Shown piece by piece: positions 24,632 through 35,352 of a DNA stretch of 64,000 nucleotides; positions within the stretch are counted from its first letter, which is position 1, and the number at the start of each line of letters is the position of its first letter. The notes under the pieces were generated by a model. It was not told where the DNA came from and made no database searches. It saw nothing but the letters and a program-made list of their open reading frames with translations. The stretch lies in the NCBI GenBank assembly GCA_029204045.2, contig CM055080.1, forward strand, positions 7,196,369 through 7,260,368. The letters run 5' to 3'. This DNA is from Tillandsia leiboldiana. Lineage: Eukaryota; Streptophyta; Magnoliopsida; Poales; Bromeliaceae. Made by a program: the position numbers and the translations under genes.

Positions 24632-25419
24632 TATTTATAGGCCGGAAGAAACAATTGGATTAATACCCAACCTGTCCCAGGTTTCGGGCGCCGGAAGTTT
24701 CCGGGCTGCTACAGTGTTGGGCCCGGCCCAACACTGTTCACGCCCGGATTCTTCCTGGGCCTCCACGTTGCCCACAAAACAGGCAACAACGGGAGCCACC
24801 ACTCCCGCTGCGCCGCGTGGCCACCCCCGGGGATCGACACCTGGCGACGGTCAACGCGACAGTCGCGCCTGCGCCCCTGCCAGGCAAGCCGCCCGAGGCA
24901 GACCTCGCCTGCACCGTGGACCGCGCGCACGTGGACCGGCCAACCAGTGACCGCCACGTGTCCACCCCGGTCCATGCACCAGGCCTGCCTACTCTGTGGT
25001 CCCGGTCCACAGAACCGACCAATCAAGACCTGCCACGTGTCCCCATCCTCTGGTGCACGCCGGCCGTGGACCGCGCGCCTGCCCGCGCACCCGCGCGCTG
25101 CCCGCCGCGCTCCGCCATTGCCCGCCGCGCTCCGCCGCTGCCCGCCGCTGCCGTCGCCTTCCGCCGGTTGCCGGAGTTACTATTCCGGCGTGAACAGTAA
25201 CCGGTTGCGCAAAACGTCAAGTAGGTAGTCCATTTTAACCGTTTTCGCGCGCTGAATCCGAATTTGCTGTCCGATTTGCCAAATTATAACTCTAAAATTT
25301 GCCGAAGGCACCCGGAAAGGTATTCTTTTGTCCAAACTTCGCGCCGAGCCCAATTTTAATATCCATTTCGCGCGAAACCACTTCTAAAGGTCCGACGGAG
25401 TCAACCGATCACCCACGTG
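24632..25419 (-). promoter_or_regulatory. Minus-strand LTR promoter: TATA and four G-boxes
   Basis: TATAAATA on the minus strand is at 24632-24639. Upstream of it (higher coordinates) CACGTG lies at 24928, 24955, 25034 and 25414. The layout mirrors the promoter of element A. Confidence 0.6.
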
Positions 25420-25551
25420 ATCCGTTTAAGCCCGAAGTCCGCCACTTGTGTCCAATTGGTGCACTAACACCTCCAACACACAGTACAGGCTCCCCAGATG
25501 TCACCAATGACTCTACCACAGCTCTGCAGAGATCCAGGTCATCACAACGGG

Positions 25552-26153
25552 TGATCTCTTATCTTGTCTACTGTCTTGAGCTTTGTCTTGCTATTAGTTT
25601 CTTACCTTTAGTTGTAAGTGTGGGTTGTGAAGGGAGTATGGTGTTGAACTCCCTGAGCCCTGAGGTTTTGGAACCATAGAGGTTAGTGACCCTGTGTTTT
25701 GGTATTTTTCTTGTGGACCTCAGGATAGAACCATGGGGTTGTGGAACCAATGGTTCGGTTAAGTGAGAGAGTTGGTAGACTCTTTCTTAGGAGTAGCCTA
25801 AGAAGGACTAGAGTCGAGTACTCTGGTATGTTGTGAGCTGGGTAGTTGGCCTTCAGGCTTTGGAGTGGCGTGAGGGCTCTAAACTGAGGAGTAGGTCGAT
25901 ACTTTCAACTCCTCTGGAAACGGGTGTACAGAGTTAACGATGGGTGTGGTGACATAGGTGTAACCCGGTCTCTCATTTAGTAATTTATGGTGAAAGATCA
26001 ACCAGAGGATGACGTAGGTTCGATCCCGGTTCTCTAGGCGCCGCGCAGTATGTGGTGGAATACCCACCGAGGGTGACGTGGGATGGGTCCATACTCTCAT
26101 GGCGGTAAGTTTGTTTAACCATGTGGCGCGAGTGCGAAACTCTTCGGCTCCCC
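25552..26153. other. Unclassified flank between solo LTR and TRIM
   Basis: No gene or element boundary is visible. The sequence is mixed and GT-rich, with one GGTTCGATCCC (26017-26027) resembling a Pol III B box but no partner A box. Confidence 0.5.
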
Positions 26154-26542
26154 TGTAACGACCCAACCCACTAGCAATAATAACTCGTTGGGCCCAAACC
26201 ATAACCCAAAATGCTTAAGCCCAGTTATTATTATTAGTCTCATCCGATGTGGGACCCCGTTTAGGCCTGACGTCCTCGTTAGTCCAAACACACACACAGC
26301 TCGAGATCATCAGGCAATGTGAGACTTGTCTCGCTAGCCTTGTCATTCAAACTCCTGACATTGTCCGTCACCTTGTCTTTCAGACCCTGGCTCAGCTGAG
26401 ACTTGTCACACACTTCTGGCTAGTGATTGGCTCTGATACCAAATGTAACGACCCAACCCACTAGCAATAATAACTCATTGGGCCCAAACTACAGCCCAAA
26501 ATATTTAAGCCCAGCTATTATTATTAGTCTTATCCGATGTCA
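26154..26542 (-). mobile_element. TRIM (terminal-repeat retrotransposon in miniature)
   Basis: Two ~98-bp direct repeats (26154-26250 and 26444-26542), both starting TGTAACGACCCAACCCACTA, flank about 190 bp. Next to the right repeat, GCTCTGATACCA (26430-26441) is the reverse complement of the tRNA-Met primer site, two bases from the repeat end. The element therefore reads on the minus strand with the right repeat as 5' LTR. It has no coding capacity. The repeats differ at several sites and no target duplication is clear, so it is an old copy moved by enzymes from other elements. Confidence 0.85.
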
Positions 26543-27690
26543 CTTGGCACCCATGACCAATCTGGGAAGCGAACGGTCAACCGACTCCGCCTGATGAATG
26601 TACGAGTCGTCGATGGAAGTGCATTTTGAGGATTCGACCTCCATTCGGGGCTCGTATAGGTCAACCGATTGAGAAAGTGAGACCCTTTTGGCTGTTGCGC
26701 AGGTGAGTGAGCTCAGCGGAACTGAGCGGAGGGGTTGGTTTGGTTGCGTGTTGGTGAGGCATGTGGGGTGTTCCTTTAACCTTTACTGTTTTCCTTATCT
26801 GCTTGTCTTATTTTTTTGTTTGGCTATTGTAGATGCCTCTTGTAGACCAAATAAGTGTAGAATATTCTTTCTCGGTAGTTGAACCCACTAGAAAATTTAA
26901 TTAGTTCTCACTTTTTGTTGTTTAATTCTTTAAGGTGTTGGATCGGTTGGTGAGGCTCGTGATCGCGTCAAGAACGTGGTCGAGTAGCGGAGCTAGGAGT
27001 CTAGTTGGCCGTCCTTTGTACTATGTTGTTTGGCTGTTGTTTTGTTGAGCCGAGGGCTCGGTTGTCTATTCATTTTTATAACCAAATCGATAGATGTAAT
27101 TAAATAATAGGGATAATATTCTATGTACCACTCAATGCTTCAAAAATATTTTATTTATCTCTATTTTTTTGTTTCAAATATATTTTTTGTATATTTTTTC
27201 GATATTCAAAAATGACCCTACTATTATTACCCATTAAACTATCTCAGGTTAAATTCAAATTAAAATTTTATCAAAATTTTTTAAAAATAAAATACTTATT
27301 TTTGAGAGCAAATAAAAAAAGTTTGTGACCGTGGAAAAGCATATTTGGAAAAAAAAAAAAATTAAAATATATATATTTTTTTGTAAGAAAAGTTAGTGAC
27401 GTAGAATAGTATAATTAAAAGGATAAAATAGTAATTTAAAAAAAAAATGACGGATGCTAATATTTTATTAACAAAATTTAATTCTAACAATATATTTGAA
27501 AAAATTTGAAATGCTAAAAAAATGTATTTAATATTAGTTTTCTAAAAGAGGTAAATAAAAAAGTCTGAAGAAATAAATAAGCAATTGCCCTGAAATATTA
27601 TTGGATTTAAATTTCCGTAAATAGATTTTTAACAATGCAATGTATTAAAAAAGTAATAGGACTGGTGTACGGAATTAATTTTCTTCTGCT
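26543..27690. other. Unclassified sequence becoming AT-rich
   Basis: 26543-27060 has moderate GC and no convincing exon. From 27061 the sequence becomes strongly AT-rich with many short homopolymers. I recognise nothing further here. Confidence 0.5.
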
Positions 27691-28030
27691 CACTACAAGG
27701 AAATTAATGTTTAAGGAGATTTTATATATATATATATATATGTTTAACTATGCTTAAAAGCGTCCCAATATAACGTATGTTAATGAAGAGTCGTTGCGTA
27801 TATATTGATATTTATACCGAACGTTGGTAAAACACATTCTAACACTTTAAAGCGTTAGAATTTTTTAAAATTCTAATATTTTAAAAACATCAAAATATTT
27901 AAAAACTAATAATATTTAATATTTAATAAATTAATTTAATATAATAAAGAATTTATGTATTTGTTTGAGGATGCTTTTTACAAACGCGGTCTAAAAAGAA
28001 TCCTTATATATTCAGATTTTCTTATATTGA
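27691..28030. mobile_element. Probable end of a CACTA DNA transposon
   Basis: It begins CACTACAAGGAAATTAATG, close to the terminal repeat of plant CACTA (En/Spm) elements (CACTACAAGAAAA). It is followed by subterminal-looking repeats with AAAAGCGTCC, AAAGCGTTAG and AACGCGGTCT motifs. The inverted partner (ending TTGTAGTG) was not found, so it is a fragment or solo end. The right boundary is a guess. Confidence 0.4.
27722..27741. repeat. (TA)n microsatellite
   Basis: A pure TA run of about ten dinucleotides lies inside the putative CACTA end. Confidence 0.9.
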
Positions 28031-28830
28031 CTACTCCATCTCCTCCACTTCTCAACTATGGGTAACTATGGCCTGCACTCGGTGTATTAGTGCATTACAT
28101 ATACTAAACTTATATTTTGATAATTAATTTTGTAATGTTAAATTTTAATTTAATATATGTGATGTACTATATAAAAAGTTTATATATAAAATTTTTATAA
28201 TTATTAGAATTTTAAAATGAAGTTTTACGAATATGAGATATAAGATGTACCAATATTTAATTTATTTAAATTATTTTAATAGCATTTTTTTATTTTTAAT
28301 AAGCCTTTATATAATAATTAATTACACCTGCTCTTACAATATTTCTTTTATACACTTTGTTTTTTACTATTCTTTTACCCAATTTTTAATATTATTTTAC
28401 TTATGTTATTTTTTTATATATATTTATAGTGGTATAAAATCACCGAATTATAAATAAATCCTTATAAAATTTTTCTTCATAGATATATTTTGATAAAATT
28501 ACTTAATTAAATATCATTAAATTTTTTTAAATATATATATTTCTTCTAAATTGTGTTTGAATTATTTTAATCATTCGGTACCCATATTATAATTAGTAGT
28601 TATTTACTTACACATATATCATTATTAATTAATTAGTTAATTATTGATAACTCTTATAAAAAATTATATTGTAGGTATACCGCTTTAAATTACTATTATT
28701 TAAATTAATTAACTATTAAAAATGTATAATAATTTAATTGATAATCATACTAATAAAATTCTCTAAAATATAAAAAAATACTAAAATATATTGTATTTGC
28801 GGTATTGCACGGATTTTATGCAAGCAGGTT
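28031..28830. other. AT-rich DNA left of the minisatellite
   Basis: Very AT-rich, no coding sequence, no recognised repeat. Confidence 0.6.
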
Positions 28831-28973
28831 GTATATAGATTTGTGTATATATACATTTGTATATAGATTTGTATATATATACATTTGTATATAGATTTGT
28901 ATATAGATTTGTATATAGATTTGTATATATACATTTGTATATAGATTTGTATATATATACATTTGTATATAGA
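28831..28973. repeat. AT-rich minisatellite, left block
   Basis: About five units of a 26-28 bp repeat made of GTATATAGATTTGTATAT and a TATACATTT part. The block ends in ATAGA, the target duplication of element B. Confidence 0.93.
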
Positions 28974-29797
28974 TGTAGAAACTCGAAATATTTTATTTTA
29001 ATAAATGAATTAATAGTGAAGTTTGCGCTGGTTTTGAAATCAAAAGACTTGTGTTGACCTATATGGTCAATCGCCAGTGTGCAAGTCGCACTTTGCACTA
29101 GATAAAAAGGCTACTTTCCAATCCAGACATGATCTTGGAAATCCGAATTGACCGTTGCGATCGTCTCGTCGAACTGAGCGAGATTCATATTCAGCACTTT
29201 TCGATCTGACGGTCGGATCTTCCAGGAATCGATGAAGAAGCGGGTGAATAACCGCGACCAATGTAACAGTGCCTGCGCGCAGTGTCACTTAAGTGGCCAC
29301 TGTAGATGAACAGTAAACCCCAAATTCATTTCCCCCCACGTGCGAACGCTTGCCAAATCGCTGTCTGGAAACTGATCCTAGCACTTCAGGTAGTCGTTTC
29401 GAACGGCTTCGTCGTTCCGGACGCAATGGCGCTGACGGAATTTCTGTTTGACGACCCTAGAGTCTCGAAAAATGCGATAACTGTGTTTTGGCACAGTGCA
29501 AGATGGAATTTAAAAATTTTGGAGTAAAATTTTAGCGAACCAAAATCGCTACCTGATAGGTTTCGTCGAGCCGGACGTCGTGGCGGCGTCAGATTTTCAG
29601 TTTGACAGTCCAGTTGTCTCGAAAAGCATGAAAACAGCGAAAATACGGCTTTTTGCACAAGAACCCCTATAGATTGTGCCTCGATTTGCGTGCTATGGCT
29701 TGGAGAAGGACTGGGATGTGAGAAAATTGTACTGTGAAGGACTGAGATAGAAATGCTTGGCTGTGAGGGGGTTAAAATGCAAATTTGCAACAAACCC

Positions 29798-29843
29798 TTT
29801 ATATATCAACACCCGAGCTAGGGTTTTTCCAAGAAACCCTAAA
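29798..29843 (+). promoter_or_regulatory. Element B promoter: TATA with inverted telobox pair
   Basis: TTTATATATC (29798-29807) is followed at start-site distance by TAGGGTTTT (29819-29827) and AAACCCTAAA (29834-29843), an inverted pair of telo-box motifs. Telo-boxes near start sites are known from plant ribosomal-protein and translation-factor genes. The 3' LTR carries the same motifs 6379 bp downstream. Confidence 0.6.
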
Positions 29844-32800
29844 GCCTCAGCCCCAGCCACCCACACCCTAACCGCATCCTCCTCTCTGCCGCACTCCAAG
29901 GAGAGCCCCGCACCGGCCGCGCCACCACGTCGCCGGCAAAGGGGGGGGATCAAGAACCACCTTGATCTCGGGTGGTTGAGGAGGAGTGCACTCGGGAGGG
30001 TCCTGGGCGATCAAGACCTGGTCTGAGGACTCCTCGGTGAAGCTGCATCCAAGCCCGAGTGGAGTCGGCACCCAGCTCCGTCCGGCGCCGCCGTGGAACC
30101 CTTCTTCTTCCTCGGTTTTCCGGCGAGGTAAGGTTGTTGCAACTTTTTGTTTATATGGTGGCACATGGACCTTGTATGCTTGTCCTGACATCAAGGCGAT
30201 CCTCCCTGCGCAACCCGAGCCCTCGCCGCCGTCCCCGTTGCCGGCAAAGGCTTTGTTCGCCGGAAAAGATCGTTTTCCGACGAACTCGGTTTCCGACTTT
30301 TACAACCGTTGAACCACAGATCAAAGCCGTTGATCTCGTTCTCCTCATCGACTGCAAGCTCTCCCCAAGGTCTGAGGATGATCAGATAAGCGCTCGTGCC
30401 GCGCGGCCAAGCCCTAGCATCGGGGTTTTTGGCACTTCGACCTAACTTCGTCGTCCGGCGCCGCCGCTCAACTGCGCCGTCAACCACCACCTTGGCGAGC
30501 TCGGTGGAGTCCTGAGGAGCCTACTGGTCCAAGTTGGAAGGCTTTTGGTGTTCGGGTTGAAGATCCGCCATTAGAGCCATTGTCTTCTTCACCGAGTTGG
30601 GTTCCCTCGAGCGCCGGCAGTCGCCGCCGCTTCCGGCCGCCGCGTGGTGACCCAGGTAAGCATGTTGGGTCCTTATTGAACTTCTCATCGTGTTGCATGG
30701 GGATTTTAACGTAGGGTCTGGTTGCTCTGAAGTTGCACCAATCCTCGGATCCGAGCTCCTCCCCCGGCCGCCGCCATCGACTCCGGGCTCCGGCCAACCA
30801 CGCAGGTATGTTGTGGGGGACCCAGAATATGGTATCCATCAAGTTAGTTTTAGCCCGGGAGCTTTGTAAAAATAAATGTTTCAACTTTGTTTATATTGAG
30901 AATATTTCGGTTTGGGTCCGGCCGCCGTCGCCTCCGGCCGCTGGCCGCGGGTCGGACCTGGCCCAAAGCTCTCCTGGGAGTATTTCCTAACTCGTGCTCC
31001 ACTGTTTGGGATTTTGGCATCAGGTTTTTCCAAGTTGCCATAGTCCGGGCCTAGCTTCTTAGGAGGGTGTTCTTCCGGCCATCTTTCCGGCCAACCTCCA
31101 GCCGACTTCAGGTGAGCACCACCATCTGGGATATACATTAGGTTCCATGCTCACAGTAGACCATTAAATAAGCATGTAGATAATTGATTTTAGCAAAGTG
31201 TGGTTTGGACTCTAATGTTTATGGGCCAACTTGTAAATGGGCCGGGCCTCGGCCCAATTCTTGTGAGCACGGCCTGGATCTTGTCGTAACGGACGCGCTG
31301 AAAGTTACGGCGCAGCTTTTGGATTCCCGGATTGGGAGATCGAGTCGAAATAGTGCTTAAATAAGCATATTTATGCAATTTTAGAATGTTTTAGGTATAT
31401 AAATGCAAATATAACCTCCTGGCTGTCTTTAGACAGTAATTACACATCTACTAAGCATTTTGTTTAAGTTCCATAGACTCCGGTTGAGCGAAAGTTGGAC
31501 ACCGTTCTGTAAATTGGCAAAATTGTCGATTTTACGGTTTCGATGCGAGTCTCGTGATTCGATATGGATTTATGTTCGCCTGTGGTTGCCTCTGGTCATC
31601 CCCGACACCGTCCTGGCTGGTCCAGTGACTCCAGTTTTCTGTCGGGAGACTCCGAAGCCAAAATCGGCTTTTCGGGAGTCGTGCGAGTAATTATGGCAAC
31701 ATTTCGACACAGATATTTACGATTGAGCCCCTGTCTGTCCGAACAACTAAAATTGTGTTGTTTAAGGACAGCAGAAGGAGTTTTGTAACATTCAAATATT
31801 TGTAGACCGATGGCGGGTCATACCGAGTGTTTCAATGGTTTTTTGGGAATTCCGGTTTAAGCCTAGTTTCGGCTAAGTTCCCCGTGTTAGCGACGTGTTT
31901 TTGTTCTGTTATCGGGATGGGTACGAGTGAGTCGGTTACTGATTCTAGCTTCTGTTCAGGTCTTTGCAGTCTGACTCCGGCCCACGAGCCTTCTGTTGGA
32001 GTCGTTGGACCGCCTACATTCAGGTGGGTTATCTTCGGTCCGGGTTTGATCTATTCGGCCCTCTGGTTGCTTTAGTCCAGTCGGACACCCGTTTTTTTGA
32101 CCAGCCTGCGAATTATACCGATACGACCTATGATGACTGCATATATATATCACATTATCTCCTGATAGACATTGATTCTTTTAGACTCATCATATATACC
32201 TGCTGATTTTATCTAGATTAGCCTTGATGATTGTATCGACATGCCCTATGATTAGTCCTGATAGATCTTGATCTACGTGAGACATATCTTACGTACCTGT
32301 TTATCAGTTTTTATATTTCTGATAGACCTTGATCTTCATGAGACATACCATATACATATCTGTTCATCAGCTTTTTCAGTATATAGATCTACATGATTTG
32401 ATGGCACTTGTTGATTCCTGTCAGCCGATTTATTGTTGATATTCTGATATGCATGATTGATTGATCCTGATTGTTGGATACTATTCGATATTCCGATATG
32501 CATGATTGATAGATACACATTTCTTGTATTCTAGACTGTATGATATATGACTGATATACATAGACATCTGCATCCCTGTGGGGATTTCCGGTATATTGCC
32601 GATTACCCGGTCTGTGGACCGCGAGATTTAGCATTCGCATTGTGATGATTGTGCACCTGCTGTTCGTTCGCGTACGCTGTGGGATTGATCCCCCACATTG
32701 CGTTCTTTACCGGTAAAGGGTCTACTTGACCCGTGAGCTATCCCCTCTTGCTGTATCACTGGGTACGGGGAGCCCCTTGGCTGTACCGATATGAGGAAAA

Positions 32801-33461
32801 CTCTTGGCTGTACCGTTTGGTACGAGTATCCTCTTGGCTATATCAATGGTACGGGGTTTGCTGTTCAGCTCGGCTAGGTGGAATCCAGTATGATTGTGAT
32901 TGGCTTTGCATAGATATCTTCGCCTGAGGTCCCCGGGACCAATAGTGGCATATGATTGAGTACTTGTTGTTCTTTTGTTGATGCATAGCTGACATTTCGA
33001 TATTCTAGCATGTTCTACTGTTTATTCCTATGCTCATATCTGCACAGTGATATCCTGATTTCCAGCATTTATTACTTGCAGTTTCATTACCCTTGATTAC
33101 CTGCTTATTCAGTTATCTGTGGATTTTGTTGATTATCAGTAGATCTGCTTTATTGCTCAGCTTTACCCTATGATTCTTACTATCCGCAGATTATTGTACC
33201 CAGTAGGTACGATTAGCTATTTCTCGGCTCGTCGTGCCCACTGGGATACACTCCGGTGTATCTCACACCCCCTGGGTGACTGTTTTTCAGGTCGCTGGGT
33301 GATGGGATGTCGGGACACGTTGGTGAGACGATTGCGATAGTATCGACCCCTTTGTAGTCAGTATATTTATTTTCCGCATTTCAGTTTAATTATTATAAAT
33401 TGACTAGTCTTGCATGCGTAGTTTAGACTACTCTGATATTGACTGATTATGATTAGCCGTG

Positions 33462-33511
33462 CATGTATAGGAAAGGATCTGTCCAGTTGGGCAGAGAATT
33501 TACTATACATG
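33462..33511 (+). other. Conserved stem-loop near LTR end (B, 5')
   Basis: The outer arms CATGTATAG and CTATACATG pair perfectly. The inner arms CTGTCC and GGGCAG pair with one G-U across an AGTT loop. Matching structures with different inner sequence are at 48350-48399, 55259-55307 and 62426 onwards. Confidence 0.7.
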
Positions 33512-33605
33512 TGGCGGTCTGTTACGCCTGGTTTACGAACTCTGATTTATAAAAAAAAAAAAAAATTTAGCCTGCTTTTCAAAACTCGGGGCGTGACAGA
33601 TTAGA

Positions 33606-33617
33606 TGGTATCAGAGC
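33606..33617 (+). promoter_or_regulatory. Primer-binding site, element B
   Basis: TGGTATCAGAGC lies 8 bases after the 5' LTR and is complementary to initiator-Met tRNA. Confidence 0.93.
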
Positions 33618-33769
33618 ATAGGTACACGATACCTAGGTATTTGGTTAGGATTGAGCCCTAGGATGACTGGTGATCTACGTGAGAGCGTGGGGTGATCGTA
33701 TAATGGTTAGGAACTCGTGGACTGTGTTACCACTGAAACTATCCTGACCTGATTTATCTTTGCATAGGT

Positions 33770-35244
33770 ATGGCTCGTCCTCCTGGGCGTGGTCGGGGGC
33801 GAGGTGTGGGCTCTGGCCGAGGTGTCGGCCGACCACCCAGCGTGCAGAGCGAGCCCGTAGATCAGGGTCGTATGGACCGACTTGAGGCTCAGATGGCGGC
33901 TCTGGCTGGGATGTTCCAGCATTTCGTGCAGCAGCAGACTGCTGCTCCTGCCCCACATGGTCCCCCACCAGCTGTTCCAGTTGCTACACCGCCGGTTTGC
34001 ACCCCCTGTTGCACCGGCCGTTGCCGAGCCCGAGGGTTTGGCGGAACCCGTTTTTGACCCCGTATCACCACCTGCGGGGCCCATTCCCAATGTTCCCTTT
34101 TCTTCTAGAGCGGTACCTGGGGTTGCTGCTGCCCCTACTGCCGCTGCTTCAACAGCGTCTGCTTCCTCCCGTTCTGTGTTCCCCGCTGCTGACCCGGTGG
34201 CCGATGACGAAGCCGCTCGAACGGAGAAGGCTCGAGCAAAAGCGGCTTTGCTAGAGTTTAAGAAATTCAAGCCGCAAACTTTTGACGGCAAAGACAATGA
34301 CCATTGGGCGGTCGAGGAATGGATCGACCATATGGAGAAATTATTTCAAGACGCCTACACTGAGGACAGAGACAAGGTCCACATCGCTGTTCATTGCCTA
34401 GAGGGCCGGGCGTCCAAGTGGTGGAGACGTCACCGAGAGCGCCATTTCGTGGGTCCATCTGAACCCACCTGGGAAAATTTTAAAAATGCTATGTACCACC
34501 ACCACCTCAAGGAGACCACCAAGGAGGGTCTCGAGCGCGAATTAGAAAACATCAAGCAAGGCGACAAGAGCGTCCGGGAATATGAGCAGGAGTTCCAACG
34601 CATTGCTGATCTGGTTCCTCAAGCAGTGCGCGAGGAACGCCGCAAGGTACGCCTCTTCTCGCAGGGGTTGAAACAGGAGATCCGTCGTCATATCTCGTCC
34701 CACCTGGCCGCCGACTTCGACAACTGTGTCGAACGCTGTCTCTCCATTGAGGCCGAAATCCAGATGTCTCGTGCAGAGCGGGATGCCACCGATAGAGGAA
34801 AGGATAAGAAGCGGACTTTTTCTGGGAGTAGAGTTGACCATAGCGGGAAACCCCCTAAGTATCCTCGATCCCAAGATCAGACTGTGAGCGCATCTGCTAG
34901 CAACCAGCAACGTGGACTACGACCCTGTGTCTTTTGCGGTAGTCCACATTATGCAAATACCTGCCCACGTCGACATGGACGTTGCTACGGATGCGGGCAA
35001 CCAGGACACATTCGGGGAAAATTGCCCACAGAGGATCACACCTGATTATTCCACTGCTCCAGCACCTGTGATCCCATACCAGCGACAGGGTACTTCCTCG
35101 AGCGCTGCTTCATCTGGGCGTCCTCCCCTCCCTCGTCAGTCCGAGAGGGCGCGCCAAGCCTCAGCAGGACGGGTCTATGCATTGACCCCTCATGGAGAAC
35201 CAGCAGAGGAAAACCCGACGACAGACTTTGTAGCTCTTGAATAA
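33770..35244 (+). pseudogene. Gag of element B, two frameshifts
   Basis: The ATG at 33770 starts an Arg/Gly-rich then Pro/Ala-rich leader. The frame moves by one near 33990-34010 in a C-rich stretch and continues with a clear retrotransposon gag domain (AVEEWIDHMEKLF, CLEGRASKWW, LERELENIKQG, SVREYEQEF; about 34200-34800). Two CCHC knuckles follow: CVFCGSPHYANTC at 34926-34964 and CYGCGQPGH from 34983. A second shift in A4 (35018-35021) separates the last Cys of knuckle two from the frame. The final frame ends VYALTPHGEP...FVALE at 35244, which is the usual gag-protease linker, and then pol is absent. Whether the shifts are biological or consensus errors cannot be told from one copy. Confidence 0.87.
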
Positions 35245-35352
35245 ACTAGTTAAGCATTCAATAAAGTAGAACTTTAGGTTGTAAGTTCCGGGAAGAAAAT
35301 TTTTTTTAAGTTGTAAGTTTCAGGGACGAAACTTCTTTTAAGTTGTAAGTGA
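35245..35352 (+). other. Pol-deleted junction to the 3' LTR of element B
   Basis: The 108 bp between the gag end and the 3' LTR contain the GGGACGAAACTTC motif that normally follows integrase in these elements, so pol was removed cleanly between the two. There is no G-rich polypurine tract; only AAGTTGTAAGTGA lies before the LTR. Confidence 0.7.

Larger units (their letters stand above)
21936..25546 (-). mobile_element. Solo LTR, minus orientation, TSD ACGGG
   Basis: This 3611-bp LTR reads TGTGATGACC...GGGGCGTGACA on the minus strand and is flanked by ACGGG at 21931-21935 and 25547-25551. No internal region or primer site is present, so it is what remains after recombination between two LTRs of a complete element. 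It is related to the LTRs of element A and to solo LTR E: its hairpin repeats (22601-22800) are the reverse complement of those at 46252-46417. Confidence 0.93.
28974..33598 (+). repeat. 5' LTR of element B
   Basis: It runs from TGTAGAAACTCG to GGGGCGTGACA. In order it holds two diverged GTCG-CCGGACG modules (about 29395-29640), a promoter, GC-rich exon-like blocks each ending in a splice-donor consensus (30128-32025), CTTGGCTGTACCG-type tandem repeats (about 32726-32880), a conserved stem-loop (33462-33511) and an A15 run. Confidence 0.95.

Noticed and set aside
26017..26027. GGTTCGATCCC, like a tRNA or SINE B box
   Set aside because: No A box at the right distance, no cloverleaf and no target duplication or A-rich tail. 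Chance match.
26688..26882. Small hydrophobic open frame in unclassified sequence
   Set aside because: 64 codons, non-ATG start, no homology recognised and no supporting gene structure.
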